Below are positions 1 through 4,880 of a stretch of 5,366 nucleotides of DNA, in pieces. A model generated the notes under the pieces. That model was not told the origin of the DNA. It saw nothing but the letters and a program-made list of their open reading frames with translations, and did not search any database. The position numbers and the translations under genes are program-made. The DNA comes from Gemmobacter sp. (GTDB taxonomy: Bacteria > Pseudomonadota > Alphaproteobacteria > Rhodobacterales > Rhodobacteraceae): the NCBI GenBank assembly GCA_003509785.1, contig DOMY01000311.1:21240-26605 (forward strand), in the 5' to 3' direction. Position 1 is the first letter of the stretch. Every line of letters begins with the position of its first letter.

Positions 1-681
1 CTGATCCTGTGTTCGCCGCATAATCCCGGCGGGCGGGTGTGGAGCCTGGCAGAGCTGCAGGCGATTGCCGCCTTCTGCCAGAAGCATGACCTGATCCTGG
101 TGTCGGACGAGATCCACCATGATCTGGTCTATCCGGGGCAGAAACATACCGTCATGCCGCTGGCCGCGCCGGAGATCCGCGACCGGCTGGTGATGATGAC
201 GGCCACCACCAAGACCTTCAACATTGCGGGCAGCCATTCCGGCAATGTCATCATCCCGGATGAAACGCTGCGCGCCCGCTTTGCCGCGCGGATGGCGGCG
301 ATGGGGATTTCTGGCAATTCCTTCGGGCTTGTCATGGCGACGGCGGCCTACAGCCCCGAAGGCGCGGCCTGGGTCGATGCGCTGATGGGCTATCTCGATG
401 GCAACCGGCAGATCTTTGATGCGGGGGTGAATGGCATCCCCGGCCTGCAGTCGATGCCGCTGGAGGCGACCTATCTGGCCTGGGTCGATTTCTCGGGCAC
501 CGGCATGGCGCCTGCGGAATTCATCGCACGGGTGGAACAGGGCGCAGGCATCGCCGCCAATCATGGCGCCAGCTTTGGCACCGGGGGCGAGAGCTATCTG
601 CGCTTCAACCTGGCCACGCCGCGCGCCAATGTCGAGGCAGCGGTAGCCCGTTTGCAGAAGGCCTTTGCCGATCTGCAGTGA
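1..681 (+). CDS. patB: PatB/MalY-family PLP-dependent C-S lyase / aminotransferase, 3' part (5' end outside window)
   Basis: A fold-type I PLP enzyme of the MalY/PatB class. Known members cleave cystathionine or cysteine conjugates (beta C-S lyase) in the cytoplasm, and some act as aminotransferases. The reading frame is open from base 1, so the start lies upstream; 226 residues are visible, a little over half of a typical member of about 390 residues. The visible part opens with the family motif CSPHNPGGRVW, which carries the PLP-contacting Asn. It continues with SDEIHHDLVYPG (Asp for the pyridine nitrogen) and TATTKTFNIAG, where the Lys encoded at 211-213 should form the Schiff base. Near the end, YLRFNLATPR supplies the Arg that binds the substrate carboxylate. 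The gene ends in TGA and converges on the 115-aa gene with a 44-bp gap. Family assignment is firm; the exact substrate is not readable from the sequence. Confidence 0.93.
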   Translation: MILCSPHNPGGRVWSLAELQAIAAFCQKHDLILVSDEIHHDLVYPGQKHTVMPLAAPEIRDRLVMMTATTKTFNIAGSHSGNVIIPDETLRARFAARMAAMGISGNSFGLVMATAAYSPEGAAWVDALMGYLDGNRQIFDAGVNGIPGLQSMPLEATYLAWVDFSGTGMAPAEFIARVEQGAGIAANHGASFGTGGESYLRFNLATPRANVEAAVARLQKAFADLQ

Positions 682-698
682 TCTGGCCGGATCTGGTG

Positions 699-722
699 GG
701 GGCCCGGCACGACCGGGCGCCC
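699..722. terminator. GC-rich hairpin between convergent genes, possible bidirectional terminator
   Basis: GCCCGG (702-707) and CCGGGC (713-718) form a perfect 6-bp stem around a 5-base loop. GGG (699-701) and CCC (720-722) extend it with one bulged G. It lies in the gap between two convergent stop codons, where a shared terminator is expected. There is no T-run on either side, so intrinsic termination is uncertain. Confidence 0.4.
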
Positions 723-725
723 GCC

Positions 726-1073
726 TTACAGCCGGGGCAGCAGCCCCGCGGGGGCGTTTTCGTCGCGCACATAATCCAGCGGCGGGGTGTCGCTGACGGG
801 ATTGCTGCGTTTGAAGCTGCAGACCAGCAGCCCGTCTTCCTGCCGGGTGGCAACCACCAGCCCCTGCAGGAAGAGGCGGGCGCCATCGAACACGTCGATC
901 ACCCCGCGCAGACGCGGGGAAAGCCCGGCCTCCAGCACGATGGTATCGGCGGTCAACTGCACGACGGGGAAGACCGCCTGCCCCAGCTGCACCCGCAACC
1001 GGCTGCGCCGCGCCTTGCGCGTCTGCGCCAGAACCAGACCCTCACGCACGTCTTTTGGCAGAAATTCCAGCAT
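726..1073 (-). CDS. hypothetical protein, 115 aa, possibly PilZ-like beta-barrel
   Basis: Not recognised with certainty. It starts MLEFLPKDVREGL and has a basic stretch RKARRSRLRV at about residues 19-28. Alternating hydrophobic strands follow (VFPVVQLTADTIVLEAG, LRGVIDVFDGARLFLQGLVVATRQEDGLLVCSFKR), then a charged tail ending AGLLPRL. A basic RxxxR-like segment followed by a short beta-rich domain with a G-x-L-x-x-G rhythm resembles the layout of PilZ (cyclic-di-GMP-binding) domains. The canonical DxSxxG motif is not clear, so this is only a suggestion. There is no signal peptide or membrane helix. The reading frame is well supported: GC-rich codon use matches its neighbours, and a near-perfect Shine-Dalgarno sits 7 nt before the ATG. 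It is transcribed away from cobD across a shared intergenic region and ends against patB. Confidence 0.75.
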   Translation of the reverse strand: MLEFLPKDVREGLVLAQTRKARRSRLRVQLGQAVFPVVQLTADTIVLEAGLSPRLRGVIDVFDGARLFLQGLVVATRQEDGLLVCSFKRSNPVSDTPPLDYVRDENAPAGLLPRL

Positions 1074-1080
1074 GGCCCGT

Positions 1081-1090
1081 TCCTCCTCCT
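1081..1090 (-). promoter_or_regulatory. strong ribosome binding site of the 115-aa gene
   Basis: On the minus strand this reads AGGAGGAGGA, 7 nt upstream of the ATG at 1073-1071. It is one of the two strongest Shine-Dalgarno sequences in the window and fixes the start codon of an otherwise unrecognised gene. Confidence 0.85.
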
Positions 1091-1194
1091 GCTTTCCAGT
1101 TTCTGCCGAAACCGCATAATATCAAGGCAAAGCCCGACAGATTTGCGACATTTCCGCCATTCTTGCGTGACGTGGCCTTTTCGCATCACCCCTG

Positions 1195-1220
1195 TTGCGC
1201 AAAAGGCGCAGATCTGCGCC
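1195..1220. promoter_or_regulatory. palindromic element in the cobD leader / divergent intergenic region
   Basis: GGCGCAGATCTGCGCC at 1205-1220 is a perfect 16-bp palindrome, and it is immediately preceded by a second, 8-bp palindrome, TTGCGCAA (1195-1202). The half-site TGCGC at 1196-1200 can also pair with GCGCA at 1206-1210 (5-nt loop), so two mutually exclusive hairpins are possible in a + strand transcript. The element ends 65 nt before the cobD ATG in the gap between divergent genes. A dimeric-regulator operator or an RNA leader structure would both fit; no known regulator is identified. Confidence 0.45.
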
Positions 1221-1285
1221 CGGCCCGTGCTGTTGCCAAAGACGGCGGAATCGGCCATCCCTTCGGCAGCTGAAACGGGGGAACC

Positions 1286-2248
1286 ATGCAGCCTCAGGCG
1301 GAACCGGATCATGGCGGCGGCGTGGATGCGGCCGCCGCGCGCTGGGGTGGAGCGCGGGCAGATTGGCTTGATCTGTCGACCGGCATCAACCCCGAACCCT
1401 ATCCGCTGCCCCCGCTGCCCGCCGATTGCTGGACAGCGCTGCCCGACCGGGCGGCGATGGCGCGGCTGCTGGCGGCGGCACGGCAGTTCTGGCAGGTGCC
1501 CGCCGGGGCCGAGATCGTGGCGGCAGCCGGGGCCTCGGCGCTGATCGCGCGGATGCCCGCGCTGTGCCCCGCCGATGCGGTGATTGCCGGGCCGACCTAT
1601 AACGAACATGCCCGCGCCTTTCGGCTGGCCGGGTTGCAGGTGGCCGACAGCGGCATGGCGCCGGTGAAGGTGATCGTGCATCCGAATAACCCTGATGGCC
1701 GATTGTGGCCGCTGACCGAGGCGGGCAGCCGTCTGACGGTGATCGACGAAAGTTTCTGCGATGTGATGCCCGAGGCCAGCCAGATCGCCCGCGCCGCCGA
1801 TCCGGGCGTGGTGGTTCTGAAAAGTTTCGGCAAGTTCTGGGGGCTGGCCGGGCTGCGGCTGGGCTTCGCCATCGGGCGGCGCGAGACGCTGACCGGGCCT
1901 GCGGGCCATCTGGCCGATCTGCTAGGGCCGTGGTGCGTGTCAGGCCCGGCGCTGGAAACGGGGGCGGCGGCGCTGGCCGATCCGGGCTGGGCCGTGGCCA
2001 CACGCGCCCGGCTGGTGCAGGATGCCGCGCGGCTGGATGCGTTGATGCAGACGCGCGGGGCGCAGCTGCAGGGGGGCACCCCGCTGTTCCGGCTTTATGC
2101 GGTGACAGAGGCCGCCGCCTGGCAGCAGGCGCTGGCCCGGCACCGCATCTGGACCCGGATCTTCCCCTATGCACCCGGATGGCTGCGCCTGGGCCTGCCC
2201 CCCGCCGATGGCTGGGCCCGCCTTGAAACCGCGCTGGAGGATCTGTGA
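1286..2248 (+). CDS. cobD: threonine-phosphate decarboxylase (CobD; CobC in the P. denitrificans naming)
   Basis: A PLP enzyme (320 aa) that decarboxylates L-threonine O-3-phosphate to (R)-1-amino-2-propanol O-2-phosphate, the linker arm of the cobalamin nucleotide loop. It acts in the cytoplasm. The N-terminal WLDLSTGINPEPYP (about 27-40) is typical of the family. PNNPDGR carries the PLP-contacting Asn135, VIDESF carries Asp154, and LKSFGKFWGLAGLR contains the expected Schiff-base Lys183. WLRLGLP near the C-terminus gives the carboxylate-binding Arg301. All key residues are present, and the length is close to the compact alphaproteobacterial form. The ATG at 1286 is preceded by only a loose GGGGGAACC ribosome site. 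The next gene, cbiB, begins on its stop codon, and its enzyme consumes this enzyme's product, which strongly supports the assignment. I see no B12-riboswitch core in the leader. Confidence 0.93.
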   Translation: MQPQAEPDHGGGVDAAAARWGGARADWLDLSTGINPEPYPLPPLPADCWTALPDRAAMARLLAAARQFWQVPAGAEIVAAAGASALIARMPALCPADAVIAGPTYNEHARAFRLAGLQVADSGMAPVKVIVHPNNPDGRLWPLTEAGSRLTVIDESFCDVMPEASQIARAADPGVVVLKSFGKFWGLAGLRLGFAIGRRETLTGPAGHLADLLGPWCVSGPALETGAAALADPGWAVATRARLVQDAARLDALMQTRGAQLQGGTPLFRLYAVTEAAAWQQALARHRIWTRIFPYAPGWLRLGLPPADGWARLETALEDL

Positions 2249-3159
2249 TGCCTGCCACCCTGCTGCTGCCTGCCATGCTGCTGGATGCCGCCCTGGGCGA
2301 GCCGAAATGGCTGTGGTCCCGCCTGCCGCATCCTGCGGTGCTGATGGGCCGCGCCGTGGCGCTGGCGGACCGGTGGCTGAACCATGGCGCCGCCCGGCGG
2401 ATGAAGGGTGTGGCGGCGATGGCGGGGCTGGGGCTGGGGGCGCTGCTTCTGGGGTGGCTGATCCATCTGATCCCCGATGGCGGGCTGCTGGAGGTGCTGG
2501 CCGTGGCGATCCTGCTGGCACAGCGCAGTCTGGTCGATCATGTGCGCGCGGTGGCGCGGGGCCTGCGCATGTCGCTGGCCGAGGGGCGGCGCGCGGTGGC
2601 GATGATCGTGGGCCGCGATACCGCCGCCATGGATGAACCGGCAGTGGCCCGCGCGGCCATCGAAAGTGCCGCCGAAAACCTGTCGGACGGGGTGATTGCG
2701 CCGCTGTTCTGGTATCTGGTTGCCGGGCTGCCGGGGCTGCTGCTGTACAAGATCACCAATACCGCCGACAGCATGATCGGCCACCGCACCCCCCGGCATG
2801 AACAGTTCGGCTGGGCCGCCGCGCGGTTCGACGATCTGCTGAACCTGATCCCGGCACGGCTGACCGCGCTGCTGCTGGCGCTGGCACATTGGCGCCCCGA
2901 TGCCAGCCGGGTGATCCTGCGCGATGCGCCGCTGCACCGCTCGCCCAATGCCGGCTGGCCGGAAGCGGCGATGGCCGTCGTTCTGGGCATATCGCTGTCT
3001 GGCCCGCGCAGCTACAATGGCGAGATGAAATCCTTCCCCTGGGTCTATCCCGAAGGGCGGCGCGACCCCGGCCCGGCGGAGATCGAGGCCGCCCGCGATG
3101 CGCTGTGGCGGGCCTGGGGGCTGATGCTGGCGCTGACCTTGCTGATGGTGATCCTGTGA
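2248..3159 (+). CDS. cbiB: adenosylcobinamide-phosphate synthase (CbiB; CobD in the P. denitrificans naming)
   Basis: An inner-membrane enzyme (303 aa) that joins aminopropanol phosphate (or aminopropanol) to adenosylcobyric acid, giving adenosylcobinamide (phosphate). Family motifs are present in order: LDAALGEPKWLWSRLPHP near residues 12-29, AAIESAAENLSDGVIAPLFW at about 136-155, and NTADSMIGHRTPRHEQFGW at 171-189. RSPNAGWPEAAMA follows at 231-243, then the C-terminal GRRDPGPAEI. Hydrophobic segments near 55-75, 148-168, 200-213 and 290-303 fit a multi-spanning membrane protein. The ATG at 2248 shares its A with the upstream TGA and has GGAGG (2236-2240) 7 nt before it. A GTG three bases earlier is in frame, but the ATG is the better start. 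The operon position directly after cobD matches the pathway order. Confidence 0.95.
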   Translation: MPATLLLPAMLLDAALGEPKWLWSRLPHPAVLMGRAVALADRWLNHGAARRMKGVAAMAGLGLGALLLGWLIHLIPDGGLLEVLAVAILLAQRSLVDHVRAVARGLRMSLAEGRRAVAMIVGRDTAAMDEPAVARAAIESAAENLSDGVIAPLFWYLVAGLPGLLLYKITNTADSMIGHRTPRHEQFGWAAARFDDLLNLIPARLTALLLALAHWRPDASRVILRDAPLHRSPNAGWPEAAMAVVLGISLSGPRSYNGEMKSFPWVYPEGRRDPGPAEIEAARDALWRAWGLMLALTLLMVIL

Positions 3160-3722
3160 CTGATGCCCCCATGCTGCCCCCCATAACCATGGCCGAGCTG
3201 ATGGCAGCCCTGCCCGATGTTCTGGCCGCGCCCAAGGATGATGCCCCCATCCTGCAGCTGTGCTTTCGCCCCGGTTACAACCAGCGCAGCTTCCCCGAGG
3301 CGCTGGAGCTGACGCGCGCCCGCGGCATCCCCGGCGAAAGGTTCGAAACCGCGCCCTGGGCCAGGCTGCCCGATGGCACCGGCGATCCGCGCATCCAGGT
3401 TTCCATCCTGCCGCGCCGGGTGCTGGATCTGGTCTGGCGCGACCGCGACGGCACGCCCCACCCCGGCGATACGGTGATCGCCGATCTGGACACGACCGAG
3501 ACCAACCTGCCGGTCGGCACCCTGCTGCAGGCCGGAACCGCGCTGCTACGGGTGAGCGACCTGTTCAACGACGGCTGCGTGAAGTGGAAAGTGCGCTATG
3601 GCAGCGACGCCAAGGACTGGATCGTGCAGCCGGGGCACGAGCCGCTGCGCCTGCGCGGCGTGCTGTGTGCGGTGGAGCGGGACGGCGTGATGCGGGTGGG
3701 GGATCGGTTGCGGAAGGTGTGA
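3156..3722 (+). CDS. MOSC-domain-containing protein
   Basis: MOSC domains are sulfur-carrier modules related to the C-terminal part of molybdenum cofactor sulfurases, and they use a conserved Cys. In this 188-aa protein the N-terminal LCFRPGYNQRSFPE and GIPGERFE (about 57-64) stand in the place of the family GxxGD region. ETNLPVGTLLQAGTALLRVSD leads into NDGCVKWKVRYG, with the candidate sulfur-carrying Cys141. LRLRGVLCAVERDGVMRVGDRLRK closes the domain. No membrane segment or fused domain is present. GTG at 3156 is chosen because it overlaps the cbiB stop by four bases (GTGA), implying translational coupling. In-frame ATGs at 3171 and 3189 are possible, but none of the three has a clear ribosome site. 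The substrate is unknown, and a link to B12 synthesis is suggested only by the operon. Longer upstream extension of the frame into cbiB is not coding. Confidence 0.85.
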   Translation: MTDAPMLPPITMAELMAALPDVLAAPKDDAPILQLCFRPGYNQRSFPEALELTRARGIPGERFETAPWARLPDGTGDPRIQVSILPRRVLDLVWRDRDGTPHPGDTVIADLDTTETNLPVGTLLQAGTALLRVSDLFNDGCVKWKVRYGSDAKDWIVQPGHEPLRLRGVLCAVERDGVMRVGDRLRKV

Positions 3723-3747
3723 GGGGGGTACGCCTCAGAAATAGCTG

Positions 3748-4236
3748 TTACTGATTTCCAGTCAGTGAACTTATAGCGGAGCCTACCGGCATGGATGTTG
3801 CAACATTTTCAGGGTCATCATCCTTGAAGCGACGAAAAGCACCCCAGAGCAGCGCCACAACAATCGTGGTTGCAGACAGGGTCGGTGCGATGATTACCGT
3901 TATCGAATGTACGTCCGGTGCCCACCAGAGCCACCAAAGGCCCATAGTCCATTTGGACCAAGCGATCATTCCAACCATTGCCACAACAACAGCGGCGGCG
4001 AGCATACCTGTCCACCTTCTGATGGACATACGCTGTGCTATTTCATCGAGACGCAACTTGCGCTCTTGTTCCTCAAGCGTAAGGACGCGTGCAGACAGGA
4101 CGCTTTCTAGATCCGAAACCTTCCCGGCAAGCTGTTCGTAAGCCTGCATAAGCTGCGAATATTGTTGCTCTCCGGCACCTTGCTGAGCGCCATGCTGCGT
4201 CGCCGATATCTGCGGAAGCTCCTCAGTTCCCGACAT
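3748..4236 (-). CDS. coiled-coil protein with two predicted transmembrane helices, candidate Panacea-associated toxin/effector
   Basis: Not a family I recognise. The 162-aa protein has a polar, Gln-rich N-terminus (1-25) and a heptad-like, charged helical stretch at about 26-70 (QLMQAYEQLAGKVSDLESVL, then TLEEQERKLRLDEIAQRM). Predicted membrane helix 1 is at about 76-94 (GMLAAAVVVAMVGMIAW). A Trp-rich hinge follows, with six Trp between residues 93 and 105 (KWTMGLWWLWWAPD). Helix 2 is at about 110-134 (ITVIIAPTLSATTIVVALLW), followed by a basic RRFK and an acidic, polar tail. The start ATG at 4236 overlaps the end of the Panacea gene by 14 nt. An in-frame start at 4356 would overlap it by 134 nt and is unlikely. 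Only a weak AGAGAG ribosome site precedes the ATG, so coupling to the upstream gene is probable. Panacea-domain antitoxins are known to be paired with varied toxins, including membrane-acting ones, so a toxin role is an inference from context and topology. Confidence 0.8.
   Translation of the reverse strand: MSGTEELPQISATQHGAQQGAGEQQYSQLMQAYEQLAGKVSDLESVLSARVLTLEEQERKLRLDEIAQRMSIRRWTGMLAAAVVVAMVGMIAWSKWTMGLWWLWWAPDVHSITVIIAPTLSATTIVVALLWGAFRRFKDDDPENVATSMPVGSAISSLTGNQ
3750..3766. repeat. small inverted repeat over the stop codon of the membrane-protein gene
   Basis: ACTGA (3750-3754) and TCAGT (3762-3766) form a 5-bp stem with a 7-base loop at the extreme 3' end of the membrane-protein gene. 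No T-run follows on either strand. It could be a weak transcript end or chance. Confidence 0.25.
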
Positions 4237-4696
4237 GGGCTCTCTGGCTTGCTTTTGCCCGCTTTGCTTCATAGTGGGCTTGGATAATGTCGTCAGTAAT
4301 CGGCGCGAAGTACCCGAAGGTTTTTGTCGCGATTTCCCATGGACCTCCCGGCTCATGCGTCATGTCAGAAAGCCTGAACGGTGAGAATCCACCGTACAGA
4401 TTATACATTTGCTCAAGTAATTCGGTATCGTAATCAATGATGCTATCAGCAGAGTAACCCAAGACCTCATCTGCAGCATAGATCCCCTGCCCTCGAAAGG
4501 CATTATAGACATCAGGGATTACCGGACCATGGCGCCAAGCCTCGATCCGGTTACTGAACAACGGGCGTTTGCGCATCTCAAGGTGCCAGCCATGCGAGAT
4601 GTAGACCAGCTTAAGTAGCTGCATGATTGACAGGGTACGGCTATCCCTCGCTGCGCGACGGACGAACCAGTTGGCGATCTGACGAGCGTCATACAT
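4223..4696 (-). CDS. SocA/Panacea-domain protein (DUF4065/GepA type), candidate antitoxin
   Basis: A 157-aa protein, a usual length for stand-alone Panacea proteins. YDARQIANWFVRRA (2-15), SIMQLLKLVYISHGWHL (23-39), RIEAWRHGPVIPDVYNAFR (50-68) and LSDMTHEPGGPW (109-120) match the family pattern: a DxAxxF helix, a KLxY core, eAWxxGPV, and an LTH..PW segment. Established knowledge: Panacea (PF13274) is a promiscuous antitoxin domain that neutralises structurally varied toxins, and Caulobacter SocA is a proteolytic adaptor that delivers the SocB toxin to ClpXP. Here it is the first gene of a two-gene unit whose second gene overlaps it by 14 nt. Its ATG has an excellent AAAGGAGG ribosome site, and its coding sequence is much less GC-rich than the flanking chromosome. 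Family assignment is strong; the antitoxin role is inferred from family and context. Confidence 0.9.
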   Translation of the reverse strand: MYDARQIANWFVRRAARDSRTLSIMQLLKLVYISHGWHLEMRKRPLFSNRIEAWRHGPVIPDVYNAFRGQGIYAADEVLGYSADSIIDYDTELLEQMYNLYGGFSPFRLSDMTHEPGGPWEIATKTFGYFAPITDDIIQAHYEAKRAKASQRAHVGN

Positions 4697-4700
4697 GGAA

Positions 4701-4708
4701 CCTCCTTT
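4701..4708 (-). promoter_or_regulatory. strong ribosome binding site of the Panacea gene
   Basis: The minus strand reads AAAGGAGG, 4 nt before the ATG at 4696-4694. It contrasts with the weak site before the downstream membrane-protein gene, which would favour excess production of the Panacea protein, as expected for antitoxin over toxin. Confidence 0.8.
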
Positions 4709-4738
4709 CTGTCTGCAGGCATGTTGCGTGGTGCGCCT

Positions 4739-4778
4739 ATCATGGGTGGGCGTTTCCCTCCAACATGATTTCCATCAT
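4739..4778. promoter_or_regulatory. ATGAT/ATCAT half-sites in the Panacea operon leader, candidate operator
   Basis: ATGAT (4765-4769) and ATCAT (4774-4778) form a short palindrome with a 4-base spacer, just downstream of the putative -10. A further arm, ATCATG (4739-4744), pairs with CATGAT (4764-4769) across 19 bases; the inner GG/CC and GGG/CCC pairs can lengthen that hairpin imperfectly. The placement between promoter and ribosome site suits an autoregulatory operator or an mRNA leader structure. The motif is short, so chance is possible. Confidence 0.35.
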
Positions 4779-4780
4779 TG

Positions 4781-4808
4781 CATATAGGGATTCTGCGACA
4801 AAGAGCAA
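4781..4808 (-). promoter_or_regulatory. putative promoter of the Panacea two-gene operon
   Basis: On the minus strand, TTGCTC (4808-4803) and TATATG (4786-4781) are separated by 16 bp, about 85 nt upstream of the Panacea ATG. The TTG and TATA cores fit a sigma-70-type promoter; the remaining bases do not match well. It is the best candidate in the AT-richer 4711-4860 gap, which otherwise shows no gene. Confidence 0.35.
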
Positions 4809-4858
4809 TGTGCGTCGGTTTCGTTAACATCACGTTTCTTGCACACCGAAAAATGAAT

Positions 4859-4880
4859 GGAGGCAAAAAATAAGCCCCCC
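4859..4880 (-). terminator. possible terminator after the smc-linked 122-aa gene
   Basis: On the minus strand, immediately after the TGA, GGGGGC (4879-4874) can pair with GCCTCC (4864-4859) in six pairs, including one G-T wobble. The loop is TTATTTTTT, and T-rich sequence follows. The T-run lies in the loop rather than after the stem, so this is a weak terminator candidate. It coincides with the right edge of the low-GC island. Confidence 0.3.

Noticed and set aside
1108..1126. FNR-type box (TTGAT-N4-ATCAA) and a TATTAT -10 upstream of the 115-aa gene
   Set aside because: Only one half-site, TTGAT, is present on the minus strand, and no acceptable -35 (TTGnnn) lies 16-18 bp upstream of TATTAT.
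953..1909. Long minus-strand open frame (318 codons) and others opposite cobD/cbiB
   Set aside because: They are antisense shadows produced by high GC in codon position 3; their translations are rich in Arg, Pro, Gly and His without motifs, whereas the + strand carries full family motifs.
2889..3155. Extension of the MOSC frame upstream to 2889
   Set aside because: The added residues are Arg/Ala/Gly-rich out-of-frame translation of cbiB; the MOSC-like sequence begins after 3156.
3791..4141. Plus-strand open frame of 116 codons opposite the membrane-protein gene
   Set aside because: Its translation is Ser/Thr/Arg-rich with no recognisable domain, while the minus strand encodes a coherent coiled coil and two membrane helices.
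4237..4356. N-terminal extension of the membrane protein to an ATG at 4356 (202 aa)
   Set aside because: It would overlap the Panacea gene by 134 nt, and the extra 40 residues are low-information Arg/Lys/Ser-rich sequence typical of an antisense or alternate-frame shadow. The ATG at 4236 gives an ordinary 14-nt overlap.
4627..4827. Plus-strand 66-codon frame across the Panacea start and leader
   Set aside because: It is antisense to the clear Panacea N-terminus, has no ribosome site, and its sequence resembles no protein I know. The 4711-4860 gap is better read as a leader/promoter.
3739..4876. AAATAGC (3739-3745) and AAATAAGC near 4869-4876 as a target-site duplication of the island
   Set aside because: The two copies differ by an inserted base and are AT-rich and short, which is too weak for a duplication.
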